Origin: Streptomyces sp. NBC_01306
Lineage (GTDB): Bacteria > Actinomycetota > Actinomycetes > Streptomycetales > Streptomycetaceae
DNA: 64,000 nt
Reading direction: 5' to 3'
Assembly (NCBI RefSeq): GCF_026340465.1
Contig: NZ_JAPEPC010000001.1
Coordinates: forward strand, 4,016,001 to 4,080,000
Shown: positions 7,984 to 16,585 of the stretch, one piece after another
Position numbering within the stretch: position 1 is the first letter of the stretch
Layout: every line of letters begins with the position of its first letter
Notes under the pieces: model-generated
The model's database searches: none
Seen by the model: only the letters and a program-made list of their open reading frames with translations
Told to the model about the DNA's origin: nothing
Position numbers and translations under genes: made by a program

Positions 7984-9096
7984 ATGGGTTCCCACGCCCG
8001 CCCCAACCGGATACACCGCACGGGGGTTCGCATCGCGACGGCCGCACTGGTCGGGGTCGCTCTGCCGCTCACCGCCGCCGGCCTCGCCGAGGCGGCCACC
8101 CCCGGTGCCACGCACTCCGCCGACGACAATGGCGCGCAGGGCAGCGAGGCCACCACCCCGGCCGGCCAGAACCAGCATGTGCAGCAGCAGTCCCGGACGG
8201 CCCGGACGGCGCAGCACGCCGTCAAGGTCAAGACCGCCGCCCAGGACGCCCAGGACGCTCAGGACGCCCAGGACGCTCGGGTCGCTCAGGTCGCCAAGGA
8301 TCAGGCCGGTCCGCAGATCAGCGCCGATCACGCCTTCCTGCTGGATGCCCGCGACGGCAGCCAGGAGCGGGAGATGTGGGCCGGGGCCAAGGCCGACGAG
8401 AGCGTCCCGATGGCCAGCACCACGAAGATCATGACGGCGCTCGTGGTGCTCAAGCACCCGGAGTGGCTGAACCACCGGATCACGGTGAAGCAGGCGTACC
8501 GGGACTACGTGCAGAAGGCGGGTGGCAGCACGGCCGACCTCCAGACCGGTGACACGCTGACCGTCGAGCAGCTGATGCACGCCATGCTGGTCCCGTCCGG
8601 TGACGACGCGGCGATGGCCCTGGCCGACAACTTCGGTTCCGGCGCCACCCAGGACGCGCGGATCGCGGACTTCGTGAGCCAGATGAACGCCGAAGCACAG
8701 CAGCTGGGCCTGACCGGCACGCACTTCGACACCTTCGACGGCATCTCGCACGGCAACAACCACAGCACCGCCCGCGATCTGGCCAAGCTCGGTCAGCGCG
8801 CGATGTTGCAGCCGGTGTTCGCCGACATCGTGAAGGACAAGCAGTTCAAGACCGAGGCCCCGGCGGCCAACGGCCACACCCGGTACTACACCTGGAACAC
8901 CACCAACGAGCTGCTGGGTACGTACGACGGCGCCCTGGGCGTCAAGACCGGCAGCGGCCCGGAGGACGGCTACTGCGTCGTCTTCGCCGCCAAGCGGGAC
9001 AACCGCACGCTGGTCGGCGCGATCCTCAGGGAAGACACCGACAAGGCTCGCTTCGACGACGCCGCCAAGATGCTCGACTGGGGCTTCGCCCACTGA
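7984..9096 (+). CDS. D-alanyl-D-alanine carboxypeptidase (S11, low-molecular-mass PBP)
   Basis: 370-residue secreted penicillin-binding protein that trims the terminal D-Ala from peptidoglycan stem peptides. An N-terminal signal peptide ends near AEAATP. A linker containing AQDAQDAQDAQDAR-type repeats (about residues 86-100) precedes the S11 domain. The catalytic motifs are S145-T-T-K148, S205-G-D207 in place of the usual SxN, and K321-T-G. It ends shortly after the transpeptidase domain, with no C-terminal membrane helix visible. The ATG at 7984 follows AAGGAAGGAG. The Asn-to-Asp change in the second motif is the one departure from the textbook pattern. Confidence 0.9.
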   Translation: MGSHARPNRIHRTGVRIATAALVGVALPLTAAGLAEAATPGATHSADDNGAQGSEATTPAGQNQHVQQQSRTARTAQHAVKVKTAAQDAQDAQDAQDARVAQVAKDQAGPQISADHAFLLDARDGSQEREMWAGAKADESVPMASTTKIMTALVVLKHPEWLNHRITVKQAYRDYVQKAGGSTADLQTGDTLTVEQLMHAMLVPSGDDAAMALADNFGSGATQDARIADFVSQMNAEAQQLGLTGTHFDTFDGISHGNNHSTARDLAKLGQRAMLQPVFADIVKDKQFKTEAPAANGHTRYYTWNTTNELLGTYDGALGVKTGSGPEDGYCVVFAAKRDNRTLVGAILREDTDKARFDDAAKMLDWGFAH

Positions 9097-9162
9097 TTCG
9101 ACCCTGATCGGACAGTGCCCCCGGCATTGAACGCGTACCGCGTCATTCCGCGTGCGGCACCC

Positions 9163-9206
9163 GAAGGCCCCTGCCCCGTCCCCACGGCGGGCGAGCGGGG
9201 GCCTTC
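9163..9206 (+). terminator. probable terminator of the carboxypeptidase gene
   Basis: GAAGGCCCC (9163-9171) pairs with GGGGCCTTC (9198-9206) around a G/C-rich loop, 67 bases after the stop codon. Confidence 0.6.
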
Positions 9207-9388
9207 TGGGCCTTCAGTCTTCTGGCGAAACCGTTGTGTGCGTGGGGAGTTGCGTCGCTACTGTTGAAGCGAGTGTGCGACCGGGCCGAGGGGGACGCGG
9301 TGGCGGATGCGGCCAAGGCACTGAACGCCTCGGCTGCCGCCTCCTCCGACGACACCAGTGGAGAGCCTGACGGCGTCGGCGTACAACC

Positions 9389-10124
9389 GTGACCGCGCTG
9401 TCCGGGCTCGGCGTCCGGGTGCTGCTCATCGGTGCGGGCGCCCACGACGCTCACCTCCTGCCGTGCCGTGCCGCGTCCGTGATCGTCGTACTCGACTGCT
9501 GCTTCTCCGGCCGCGCCGATCTCGGCAGCCGCAACCCGTCGACCGTCGCGCTGCCGCCCGCACACGGCATGTACGTACGCAGCTCCGCCGAACAACTCGC
9601 ACTCGCCCCGCAGGACGCCGAGTACTCCGCGTTCACCGGTGAACTGATCCGGCTCCTCGATGAGGGCGACCCGCTCGGACCGCCTCATCTGACGCTCGAC
9701 GCGGTGTACGAGTATCTGTTCCGCACCACGGGGCCATCGGGACCTCCGAGTGCGGGAAGACCTGGTCTCCGCGGCGTTCGGCCCGGACGGCGGAACTCTG
9801 GCCCTGACGATCAGATCGACGCCCGGTGCGTCCACCGGTACGGTCGACAGCCATATCGCGCTCTGGGACGTCGGCAAGCCGTCCTCCGCGCAGCTGCTGG
9901 GCACTTTCGCGTACGACGAGGACTTCGAGAGCTCCCCGCTCTCCTACAGCAGTGCCGCCCAAGGGCCCCCGCTGCTGGCCTCGATGGACGCCCCGGCGAC
10001 CGTCTGGAACACTGATCCCGCGTTCATGATCAAGGTGATGTGCCTCAGCGCCGGCGACGTGATCACGCGCGACGAGTGGTCCCGCTACGTCCCGAACGCG
10101 CCGTACGCGCCCCCGTGTTCGTAG
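9389..10124 (+). pseudogene. collapsed caspase-WD40 family gene
   Basis: Three pieces of one recognisable architecture survive. At 9389 a frame opens with VRVLLIGAGAHDA, the N-terminal strand of streptomycete caspase-fold (C14-like) proteins. It jumps almost directly to SVIVVLDCCFSGRA, the catalytic-cysteine strand, and continues with AEYSAFTGELIRLLDEGDP and LTLDAVYEYLFRTTG. The His strand (YYVGHG type) that should lie between is missing. After about 9740 the homology passes to another frame (9750-10124), which reads as a WD40 end (VSAAFGPDGGTLAL, IALWDVGKPSSAQLLGTF, FMIKVMCLSAGDVITRDEWSRY). The middle of the protein is gone. This points to at least two internal deletions plus a frameshift. 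The intact parent would be a caspase-WD40 effector; no active product is expected. Confidence 0.75.
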
Positions 10125-10285
10125 GGATGCGAGGCCCGGATCAGGCGGCGGGGGACACCTCAGGACGACCAGCGACCGGGTGCGTGAGCACACTGCCTGA
10201 TGGTCCGGTTTCCCCCGCCGACTGGAAGATCAGCGCCTTGCGATACCGCGAAGACGCCTGGCGCTGCTCGCGAAGACGCCGGGCG

Positions 10286-11689
10286 CTACTTCCGGGTGGA
10301 GCAGGGGTCGCAGCAGGAGGGGGCGGGTTCGACGCAGACGCTGACGGTGTCGGCGTTGTTGGTGGTGTCGGGATCCTTTTCGTTGCCGGTGGCGGTGGCG
10401 GTGTTGTTGATCAGGCCGGCCTTGGTGGCCTTGGCCCGCAGCACGAGGGTGGCCGTGGCGCCGTCGGGCAGGTCGCCCACGGCCCACTTACCGGTGGCCG
10501 GGTCGTAGGTTCCGGGTGTGCCGTCGGCGGACAGGAAGGTGAGGCCGTCCGGGAGCTGGTCGGCGACGGTGACCCCGGTGGCCTGGTTCGGGCCGGCGTT
10601 GTGCACGGTGATGCGGTACGTCACAGTCTGACCGACGGTGACGGTGGTCGCGTCGGCTGCCTTCGCCACGGTCAGGTCGGCAGCCGGTTTGACCTGCGTG
10701 ACCTGCTCGTTGGAGGTGGACGTCAAGGTCTCGGGCTTGTCGCCCAGCCGGTTCTCGTACGAGGCGGTCGCGGTGTTGCTGATCTGCTTGCCGCCGCTGG
10801 CCCGCTCGATGACTGCCCGGTACTCCACCGTCGTTCCTGCTGGCAGGGTCCCGGTGTTGGGCAGACTGCCTCCCTTGACGCCGGAGGCGCCGTTGCCGAG
10901 ATGGAAGACGACCTTGTCCGCCGCAGCGTCGTAGGAGGCCTGGTCGTCACCTTGCGCGTCGCTCTTCGCTCCGGCATTCGGGCCTTCGACGATCCGCAGT
11001 GAGCCGGGAAGGTACGTCGTGCCCTGCGGGACGACGTCGGTCAGGACGAGGTTCTCGGCCCCGCCGCCGCCTTCGTTCGTGGCGGTGATGCGGTAGGTGA
11101 CGACGTCGCCCACCTCCAGCGGCCCGACGGGAATGGCGGTCTTGGTGAGCACCACGTAGGGAGCGGTGCCGAAGAAGATGCCGTCGAGGAAGTTGCCGAT
11201 GCTCTGGTTGCCACCGGCGGCGGAGACGGAACGGAAGGCGAAGCGGGTAAGCGTCTGGCCCGCCGGGACGGTGTAGGTGCCCGTGTAGTAACCCCAGGCC
11301 GTGTTGCCGTCGGTGAAGCGCCTCTGCTCCACCGTGGAGTTCGGCGCACCGATGTCCAGCGCCATGGTGTCGTCCCCCTGGCGGCCACGGTGGTACAGCC
11401 GCCAGTACAGCTTCGTGCCGGGCGTGGTCGGCAAATCCTGGTAGAGAGTGGAGACTTGATTCGCATTGAGCTCGGCGAACTGGGTGCCATCGGCCGCCGG
11501 TACACCGTTGAAGCCCGAATGCCACAGCTCGATCCTGTGGTCGGATGCGGTGGTGAGCCAGCCCGGGACCCGCTTGGACGCCTGTGTCTGCGAGGCGTCC
11601 GGCAGGATCTCCACACCGCTGACGGTGGGCTGTTCGAAGCTCCCGTTGGCCAGGGCGACCCGGAGCGGAGCAGCAGGAGACGTAGCCAT
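10286..11689 (-). CDS. DUF11-repeat beta-sandwich protein with Cys-rich C-terminus and no signal peptide
   Basis: 467 residues. The N-terminal third (VALANGSFEQPTVSG.., then AFRSVSAAGGNQSIGNFLDGIFFGT) resembles the jelly-roll module of bacterial adhesin-like proteins. Two DUF11-type domains follow, each with the pattern VTYRITxxNxGxxxA...V.D.LPxGxTF (about 200-310 and 320-430). The C-terminus is SVCVEPAPSCCDPCSTRK, with five cysteines in the last 17 residues. DUF11 proteins are normally exported, but this start (MATSPAAPLRVALANGSF) has no hydrophobic stretch. AGGGGAAG precedes the ATG at 11689. No sortase motif or membrane helix is visible. The function is unknown; a surface or assembly-related role would need an unconventional route. 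Confidence 0.75.
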   Translation of the reverse strand: MATSPAAPLRVALANGSFEQPTVSGVEILPDASQTQASKRVPGWLTTASDHRIELWHSGFNGVPAADGTQFAELNANQVSTLYQDLPTTPGTKLYWRLYHRGRQGDDTMALDIGAPNSTVEQRRFTDGNTAWGYYTGTYTVPAGQTLTRFAFRSVSAAGGNQSIGNFLDGIFFGTAPYVVLTKTAIPVGPLEVGDVVTYRITATNEGGGGAENLVLTDVVPQGTTYLPGSLRIVEGPNAGAKSDAQGDDQASYDAAADKVVFHLGNGASGVKGGSLPNTGTLPAGTTVEYRAVIERASGGKQISNTATASYENRLGDKPETLTSTSNEQVTQVKPAADLTVAKAADATTVTVGQTVTYRITVHNAGPNQATGVTVADQLPDGLTFLSADGTPGTYDPATGKWAVGDLPDGATATLVLRAKATKAGLINNTATATGNEKDPDTTNNADTVSVCVEPAPSCCDPCSTRK

Positions 11690-12255
11690 TGTTCTTCCCC
11701 TCGATCGATGCTGCTGGAGTGCACCGCCGACCGGCCGCACCTCTACGGACCGTGACGGAGCCGAAAACCCCTGAAGCGCACCTCATTCATATGGCTACGT
11801 AAAGTGACACTTGGGTATGACCGGCCAATCCCGTCGGGTGGGTTTACGAAGCGGGCTCCCGCACAACTCCCGCCCCCTCGTAGCCCGTACCGACGTCGGC
11901 ATCCCGCCCCCGCCACACCTGCCTCCCCGCTCTCTCCCTCCCATCGCGTCATGACTCAAAGCCCCCGTAACGCCTCTGGTACTCGCCACTGCGCAGGGTG
12001 AATCAGCCGCCGCCGAAGTTGACGTTCCCGGTTCGTTCCGCCGGGCGAACTCGCCGGTGGGCCTCGTCGGGAACCGGACGTCGATCGGCGTCCGTGCCGG
12101 GCGACTCGGGGTTCGATCAGCTGAGCCATCCCCACGATCACGGCGGAGAACATCGCTGCATGGATCGAGACCGGATCAGCACTCGTCAGCACTCGTTCAG
12201 CACTAGTACGGGCGAAGCATCGGACGGGAGTCCGCCACACGAGGCGGGACCCCGT
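11690..12255. other. intergenic region with a short tandem repeat
   Basis: 566 bases between the DUF11 gene and the GT2 gene. The first 100 bases upstream of the DUF11 start are less GC-rich and should carry its promoter. CAGCACTCGT is repeated at 12177-12186 and 12187-12196, with CAGCACTAGT at 12198-12207. Open frames here are Arg/Ser/Pro-rich and look like out-of-frame sequence. Confidence 0.5.
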
Positions 12256-13137
12256 TCAGAGGATCGGTGGGCGCCCCAGCCTGGTCATGCGCCACACCGT
12301 GCGCCACTTCATCGGGTTGCGTGAGCCGCACGGCGTCCGCACACCTTCGGCGAAGCCGCCCCACCATGCCGTGAGGCCGGCCAGAGAACGGACACGCGCC
12401 AGGGTGAGCAAGATCCACACGCCGAGATAGACCGGGATCAGGAGGGCCGGGAGCCTACGGCGGGCGAGCCACACCCGATTCCGGGCGGTGAAACGGTAGT
12501 AGACCGGATGTCGCGCCGGAGAGGTCGCCGGATGCTGGAGGACGAGCTCCGGTTCGTAGAGGATCTTCCACCCCGCGTCGAGTGCGCGCCAGGCCAGATC
12601 GGACTCCTCGTGCCCGAAGAAGAACTCCGCCGGCCACAGCCCGACCTCTTTGAGCATGGGCATCGAGAAGGCGTGTCCGCCACCGAGGAACGCGGTCACC
12701 GGGCCGCGCCGCATCGGATCGCCGGCGCGAAGCCGCGGAACCCAGCGCCGCTCCGTGCGGCCGTGTTCGTCGGCGACCCGGAACCCGGTGATCCCCAGCC
12801 GCGGGTCCGCCGCGAACAACCGCTGAACCGTGCGGAACACGTCGTCCTTGATGAGCAGGCCATCGTCATCCAGTTCGAGGACGACATCGACCTCGCCCGA
12901 CTCACGCAGCATCTCCAGTCCGACATTGCGGCCGCCCGGGCAGCCCAGGTTCTCGGCGAGCGGGACCTTGGTCACGTTCGCCGCCACGTCCACATCGGTG
13001 AGGGGGGTGGCGTTGCCGATGAGCACCACTCTCGCCGCCCGCACATCCTGCTTCTCCACCGAGGCGAGCAGCGCCTCCAGCTCCTGCGGGCGAGTGCCCA
13101 TCGTCACGATGACGACTCCGAGGCGCGGCAGTGGCAT
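12256..13137 (-). CDS. family 2 glycosyltransferase
   Basis: 293-residue GT2 enzyme. RLGVVIVTMGTRPQELEALLASV is the first GT-A strand, LGCPGGRNVGLE the sugar-nucleotide loop, and DVVLELDDDGLL carries the metal-binding acidic motif. FFFGHEESDLAWRALDAGW matches the acceptor-site ED motif of rhamnosyl- and galactofuranosyl-type transferases. A hydrophobic segment near 230-250 (LLIPVYLGVWILLTLARV) suggests membrane association. The acceptor is unknown. It is monocistronic and reads away from the thioesterase gene. Confidence 0.85.
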   Translation of the reverse strand: MPLPRLGVVIVTMGTRPQELEALLASVEKQDVRAARVVLIGNATPLTDVDVAANVTKVPLAENLGCPGGRNVGLEMLRESGEVDVVLELDDDGLLIKDDVFRTVQRLFAADPRLGITGFRVADEHGRTERRWVPRLRAGDPMRRGPVTAFLGGGHAFSMPMLKEVGLWPAEFFFGHEESDLAWRALDAGWKILYEPELVLQHPATSPARHPVYYRFTARNRVWLARRRLPALLIPVYLGVWILLTLARVRSLAGLTAWWGGFAEGVRTPCGSRNPMKWRTVWRMTRLGRPPIL

Positions 13138-13189
13138 AGCGGCAAACTCCAGTGGTCGGCGAAGCCGCTGATGCTAGCCGGGAACCGGA

Positions 13190-13615
13190 TCAGAGACCGA
13201 AGGCGGACGGGTCAGTGGCGAGGGACCGGAAGTACTCGCGCGGATTCTCCACGAGCTTCCGTGCCGTGAGGTCCATCAGCCCGGCCACGGCGGTCACTTC
13301 GGCCGCTACAGTTCCGTCCGCCTTGCGGATCACCTGCTCGATCCGGAACGTCTTCCGCTCGCCGAACACGAAGGCGCAGGTCGCCTCCACTTCATCCCCG
13401 GCGCGGAGTTCACGCCGGTAGCGGATGGTCGTCTCCAGTGTTACGGGGCCGACACCCTTGTCCAGCAGGTCACTCTGCTGGATGCCGCCGTGCCGCAGCA
13501 GCGACCATCGGGCGTGCTCCGCGTACTGGAGATAGACGCTCTGATTGAGGTGGCCCTGCGTATCGGTCTCGTATCCGCGCACGCTGATGCCCACCGCGAA
13601 CGGCTCGGCTGCCAT
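13190..13615 (-). CDS. acyl-CoA thioesterase, 4HBT hot-dog fold
   Basis: 141-residue YbgC/FadM-like thioesterase. RGYETDTQGHLNQSVYLQYAEHARW holds the hot-dog entry helix with the Asp/Asn-bearing active-site region, and TIRYRRELRAGDEVEATCAF is the central strand pair. These enzymes hydrolyse acyl-CoA or aromatic-CoA esters; the substrate is not predictable here. It follows the DUF397 gene on the same strand after 26 bases, with GGAGGAAA before its ATG. Confidence 0.85.
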   Translation of the reverse strand: MAAEPFAVGISVRGYETDTQGHLNQSVYLQYAEHARWSLLRHGGIQQSDLLDKGVGPVTLETTIRYRRELRAGDEVEATCAFVFGERKTFRIEQVIRKADGTVAAEVTAVAGLMDLTARKLVENPREYFRSLATDPSAFGL

Positions 13616-13641
13616 GACGTTTCCTCCGGGGGACAGTGGGA

Positions 13642-13926
13642 TCAGGGGTTCGTGAGGTCCGTTACGAACGTGGCCCAGGCGGGGGCCCGGAACACGAGCG
13701 CCGGGCCGCCGGGGTTCTTGGAGTCGCGAACGGGGACGATGCCGGGGAAATGGTCGGCTACTTCAAGGCAGTTGCCGCCGTCTCCGCCGCTGTAGGTGGA
13801 CTTACGCCAGGCCGCCGCACCGATGAAATCGCGGGCGATCTCTACGCAGTTGCCGCCACTGCCGTCGCTGTAGCTGGACTTCTGCCAGGTGGCCGTGGAC
13901 AGGTCGTAATCAGAGGTCCTCTTCAT
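13642..13926 (-). CDS. tandem DUF397 protein (WhiJ-system small partner)
   Basis: 94 residues containing two DUF397 repeats: TWQKSSYSDGSGGNCVEIA and AWRKSTYSGGDGGNCLEVA, the second followed by VPVRDSKNPGGPALVF. DUF397 proteins are encoded beside XRE regulators of the WhiJ type in streptomycetes and modulate them during development. The start overlaps the last 17 bases of the XRE gene, so translation is probably coupled. Confidence 0.9.
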   Translation of the reverse strand: MKRTSDYDLSTATWQKSSYSDGSGGNCVEIARDFIGAAAWRKSTYSGGDGGNCLEVADHFPGIVPVRDSKNPGGPALVFRAPAWATFVTDLTNP

Positions 13927-14749
13927 GCTCGTAATCCTCCGCCACCGATTCGATGAGGGCCAGGGATTCTTGTGGTGACAATGCGCTGGCTGCTACCAAA
14001 TCGTAGGCAAGCTCATGGCGTGCAACGGCCGCTGGATCGTCCAACAGTTGTCCCGCGCCTGAGCCTTCCAGATACGCCAAGGGCGGTGCGTCCTCGAACG
14101 CCATGAGCTTGACCGCCCCGCCCATGGCCGCGTGCCCGCCCGCCGAGAACGGCAGCACCTGCACGATGACCCGGTGCTTCCGCACCAGGGCCGCCACGTG
14201 CCGCAGCGCACGTGCCGCCACCGCCGCCCCACCTACCTTCCGACGCAGCACCGCTTCGTCAAGTACGACCCACAACAGGGGGGTTGTTGGATCCGTCAGC
14301 AGGTGTGCCCGTTCCAGTCGCGCTGCGACCAGGGCGTCGATCACGTCCTCCGTGGCCGTCGGCTGGTACGCCCAGAACACCGCCCGCGCGTACGCCTCCG
14401 TCTGGAGCAGCCCCGGAATCAGCTGCGGCGCGTACTCCTTGATCGTTGTCGCGTCGGCCTCCGCCTCGGCCGCCGCGGCGAAGTGGTCCGGGTACTTGGA
14501 CTTGGCGGCAGCCATGCAGTTCCGTACGAAGAAGCCCCCCGTGCCCAGGATCTCGTCTATCTGCCGGGCGTACTCCAAGTGCATCCGCCGGGTGCCCGCC
14601 TCCAGCTGGCCGATGAACGAGCCGCTGACGAAGAGCGGGGCGCCCAGTTCCTCCTGGCTGAGGCCCGCCTGCTCGCGGGCGAAGCGGAGTTCGGCGCCCA
14701 GGAGGGCGCGTGGGGAGGAGGACGGGTCGAGATTCTTGGGGCCTGGCAT
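13910..14749 (-). CDS. XRE-family regulator with DUF5753 domain (WhiJ-like)
   Basis: 279 residues. An N-terminal XRE helix-turn-helix (LGAELRFAREQAGLSQEELGAPLFVSGSFIGQLEAGTRR) occupies about 15-60. The remainder is the DUF5753 sensor-like domain (YAPQLIPGLLQTEAYARAVF, RKHRVIVQVLPFSAGGHAAMGGAVKLMAFED). It is paired with a DUF397 gene as in whiJ clusters. It is divergent from two small conserved genes, with a palindrome in the gap that is a candidate operator. Confidence 0.92.
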   Translation of the reverse strand: MPGPKNLDPSSSPRALLGAELRFAREQAGLSQEELGAPLFVSGSFIGQLEAGTRRMHLEYARQIDEILGTGGFFVRNCMAAAKSKYPDHFAAAAEAEADATTIKEYAPQLIPGLLQTEAYARAVFWAYQPTATEDVIDALVAARLERAHLLTDPTTPLLWVVLDEAVLRRKVGGAAVAARALRHVAALVRKHRVIVQVLPFSAGGHAAMGGAVKLMAFEDAPPLAYLEGSGAGQLLDDPAAVARHELAYDLVAASALSPQESLALIESVAEDYEHEEDL

Positions 14750-14819
14750 GACAACTCCCGTTCCACGGGTTGGCTTGTTGGGCCTTGAGTACTGTTCAGG
14801 CTAGCCCGAGTTGGACACG

Positions 14820-14848
14820 CTGAGTGAGGAAAGCGGAACACTCAGTGT
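14820..14848. promoter_or_regulatory. inverted repeat in the divergent XRE/small-gene promoter region
   Basis: CTGAGTG (14820-14826) and CACTCAG (14839-14845) form a 7-bp inverted repeat with a 12-base spacer. The right arm is itself part of the palindrome ACACT-C-AGTGT (14838-14848). It lies 71 bases from the XRE start and 15 from the small-gene start, as expected for an autoregulatory site (inference). Confidence 0.55.
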
Positions 14849-14862
14849 GAGAGGTAGTGGTC

Positions 14863-15078
14863 ATGGCGCTGACACAGCAGGAGCGGGTACGGGCGGCCGA
14901 GCAGGCCGTGGAGGATCTGCGGGCGGGGTTCAAGGAGGTGGGCGTCAGCCTGCCGTCGTTGCGGGTGGACCCGGTGTCGTGCGCGAACGCCGAACCGTTG
15001 CCGCTGGTGGAGCTTGGCCGGTGCAACCTGGATACGGCGCTGCGGCTGGCCGCCGTACTCCAGCAGGCGCGGTCATGA
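14863..15078 (+). CDS. small conserved actinomycete protein
   Basis: 71 residues (MALTQQERVRAAEQAVEDLRAGF...LRLAAVLQQARS), largely helical, with no membrane segment. GAGAGG lies 8 bases before the ATG; an in-frame GTG at 14857 is the alternative start. Its stop codon overlaps the ATG of the next gene (ATGA at 15075-15078), so the two are translationally coupled. The position opposite a WhiJ-like regulator suggests joint control. Function is unknown. Confidence 0.7.
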   Translation: MALTQQERVRAAEQAVEDLRAGFKEVGVSLPSLRVDPVSCANAEPLPLVELGRCNLDTALRLAAVLQQARS

Positions 15079-15281
15079 GCGGGGCGGCCGAGTACGTCAT
15101 CGACTCCCGTAGCGGGCGGGTCGGGCAGGTCATGGCGCGCGAGGGCGGCTCCGTACAACTGCGGCCGCTGGGCGGCGGGCGTGAGTGGGACTGTCCGCCG
15201 GATGCGGTGGATCCGGCGCTGCCGGGGGAGGTGTTGCGGGCCCGGGTCGCGGAGTTGAACCGGGCGGGGCGGTTGCCTTGA
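15075..15281 (+). CDS. small conserved beta-rich protein, paralogue of the gene at 26598
   Basis: 68 residues. The core YVIDSRSGRVGQVM..GGSVQLRPLGGGREWDCPPDAV looks like a small beta-barrel. It matches the 83-residue protein encoded at 26598-26849 (YVMDIRHGQVGEVI..AGFVRLRPPAGGVEWVCPEDAL) position for position. No catalytic residue is evident; one cysteine is shared. It is coupled to the preceding small gene. Function is unknown. Confidence 0.75.
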   Translation: MSGAAEYVIDSRSGRVGQVMAREGGSVQLRPLGGGREWDCPPDAVDPALPGEVLRARVAELNRAGRLP

Positions 15282-15289
15282 TACGGAGA

Positions 15290-15322
15290 GAGCCCCGCAG
15301 CGGCGGTCCTGCTGCGGGGCTC
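15290..15322. terminator. intrinsic terminator between convergent genes
   Basis: Perfect 12-bp stem, GAGCCCCGCAGC (15290-15301) with GCTGCGGGGCTC (15311-15322), around a 9-base loop. It lies 8 bases after the small gene and 15 bases from the stop of the lipase-like gene. Confidence 0.85.
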
Positions 15323-15337
15323 GACATGCCGCTGCCG

Positions 15338-16585
15338 TTACCGCTGCGGCAGGCGGTCGATGATCCAGGAACCGAGTTCTTCGGTCATGAGGGAATGCGC
15401 CTCGTTCTGGGAGGCGAGCTTGAAGTCGTCCAGGCCGCTGTCGGACGGTTCCAGGTCGTTCACCGGGCTGTACAGCTCGTCGTGGGTGGCGACGCCCTTG
15501 ATGTCCACGGCGCTGACCGCCGGCACGAAGCAGTGCTCGCGGATGAGAGCCTCCGAGGCCATACCGGCGTACGCGGGCAGGGCGTTGAGCGCGTCGGCGA
15601 GGATGCCGAAGCCCTCCAGGGTGCCGCCGGGGGCGCCGTCGATGTCGGGCAGGCCCGAGGTGCGTACTTGAGGCTTCTTCAGGGTCACGACCCGCAGCTG
15701 GGCGACAAGTTGGTCGTCACCCTGCGACTGGGCGTACAGCTCGGTACCCGTGATGGCCAGGCCCTTGCCCCGGAACGCCTTCGCGCCGGGCTGGATGCCG
15801 TTGCCCGCGCCGGTGCCCACGCCGTTGGCGACGCCGATCTTCCGGGGCCGCATGGGCCATCCGCCGACGCGCTCCAACGCGCGCAGGAACTCCTCCCTCA
15901 GCGGGCTCGGGGCGGGGGTGTCCTCCCACGTGTCGATGTGCTGGCTCAGGAGCTGCTGGGCGGCCGGGCTGTTCATCTGGTCCGAGAAGCGGCTGTCCAG
16001 CTTCCGGATGTAGTGCGCGAACGCCTGGAGCGCGATGGGGATCCAGGCGCCCCGGTGCGGGCTGTCGTAGGAGAAGTACAGCTCGGTCTGGTGGTCGATG
16101 CTGTCGCTCTCCATCTTGGCGAGGGCGTAGCGGGTGACCAGCCCGCCCATGCTGACCCCACCGACGACCAGCGGGGTGTTGCCACGTCGCTCCGCGATCG
16201 CTCGCATGATGGCATCGGCGGCGATCCTGGCGTTGTCCAGGATGGAGGCGCTGCGCTCGTCGAAACCGAGCAGTACGACGTCGGTGCCCCTGTTGCGCAG
16301 TTCGGTGAGGAACGCGTACGCGCCGTTGTCGAAGTGGTTCCAGAGCGGGTCGCGCTCGCTGGGGCCGGAGTTGAAGCCGTCCGCCAGGATGAACGGGCGG
16401 GTCAGTCCCTGGTTGCCGTTGCCGTAGTACACCCAGGCGGTGCCGCCGTGCAGCTCCCATGTCTCGTCCGGCTCGGGTGCGGCCTTGACGGCCTCGGCCA
16501 CGGGCCGGGGGGCCAGCAGGATCGGCGCCGCGTTCGTCAGGGCTTCGGCGAGCTGCTGCTCGGTGGGTGCGTTCTGGTCGGCCAT
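15338..16585 (-). CDS. alpha/beta-hydrolase, lipase/PGAP1-like
   Basis: 415 residues. The nucleophile elbow is G143-V-S145-M-G-G, in VVGGVSMGGLVTRYAL, preceded by RPFILADGFNSGPSERDPLW, the oxyanion-loop strand. A likely late catalytic histidine is in THDELY. The start MADQNAPTEQQLAEALTNAAP shows no signal peptide, although many relatives are secreted. The Ser-containing domain resembles class 2 lipases and PGAP1-like esterases; the substrate is unknown. GAGGAG-like sequence precedes the ATG. Confidence 0.75.
   Translation of the reverse strand: MADQNAPTEQQLAEALTNAAPILLAPRPVAEAVKAAPEPDETWELHGGTAWVYYGNGNQGLTRPFILADGFNSGPSERDPLWNHFDNGAYAFLTELRNRGTDVVLLGFDERSASILDNARIAADAIMRAIAERRGNTPLVVGGVSMGGLVTRYALAKMESDSIDHQTELYFSYDSPHRGAWIPIALQAFAHYIRKLDSRFSDQMNSPAAQQLLSQHIDTWEDTPAPSPLREEFLRALERVGGWPMRPRKIGVANGVGTGAGNGIQPGAKAFRGKGLAITGTELYAQSQGDDQLVAQLRVVTLKKPQVRTSGLPDIDGAPGGTLEGFGILADALNALPAYAGMASEALIREHCFVPAVSAVDIKGVATHDELYSPVNDLEPSDSGLDDFKLASQNEAHSLMTEELGSWIIDRLPQR

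Noticed and set aside
11956..12240. Minus-strand open frame of 94 codons upstream of the GT2 gene
   Set aside because: Arg-rich, no homology, no ribosome site; likely chance.
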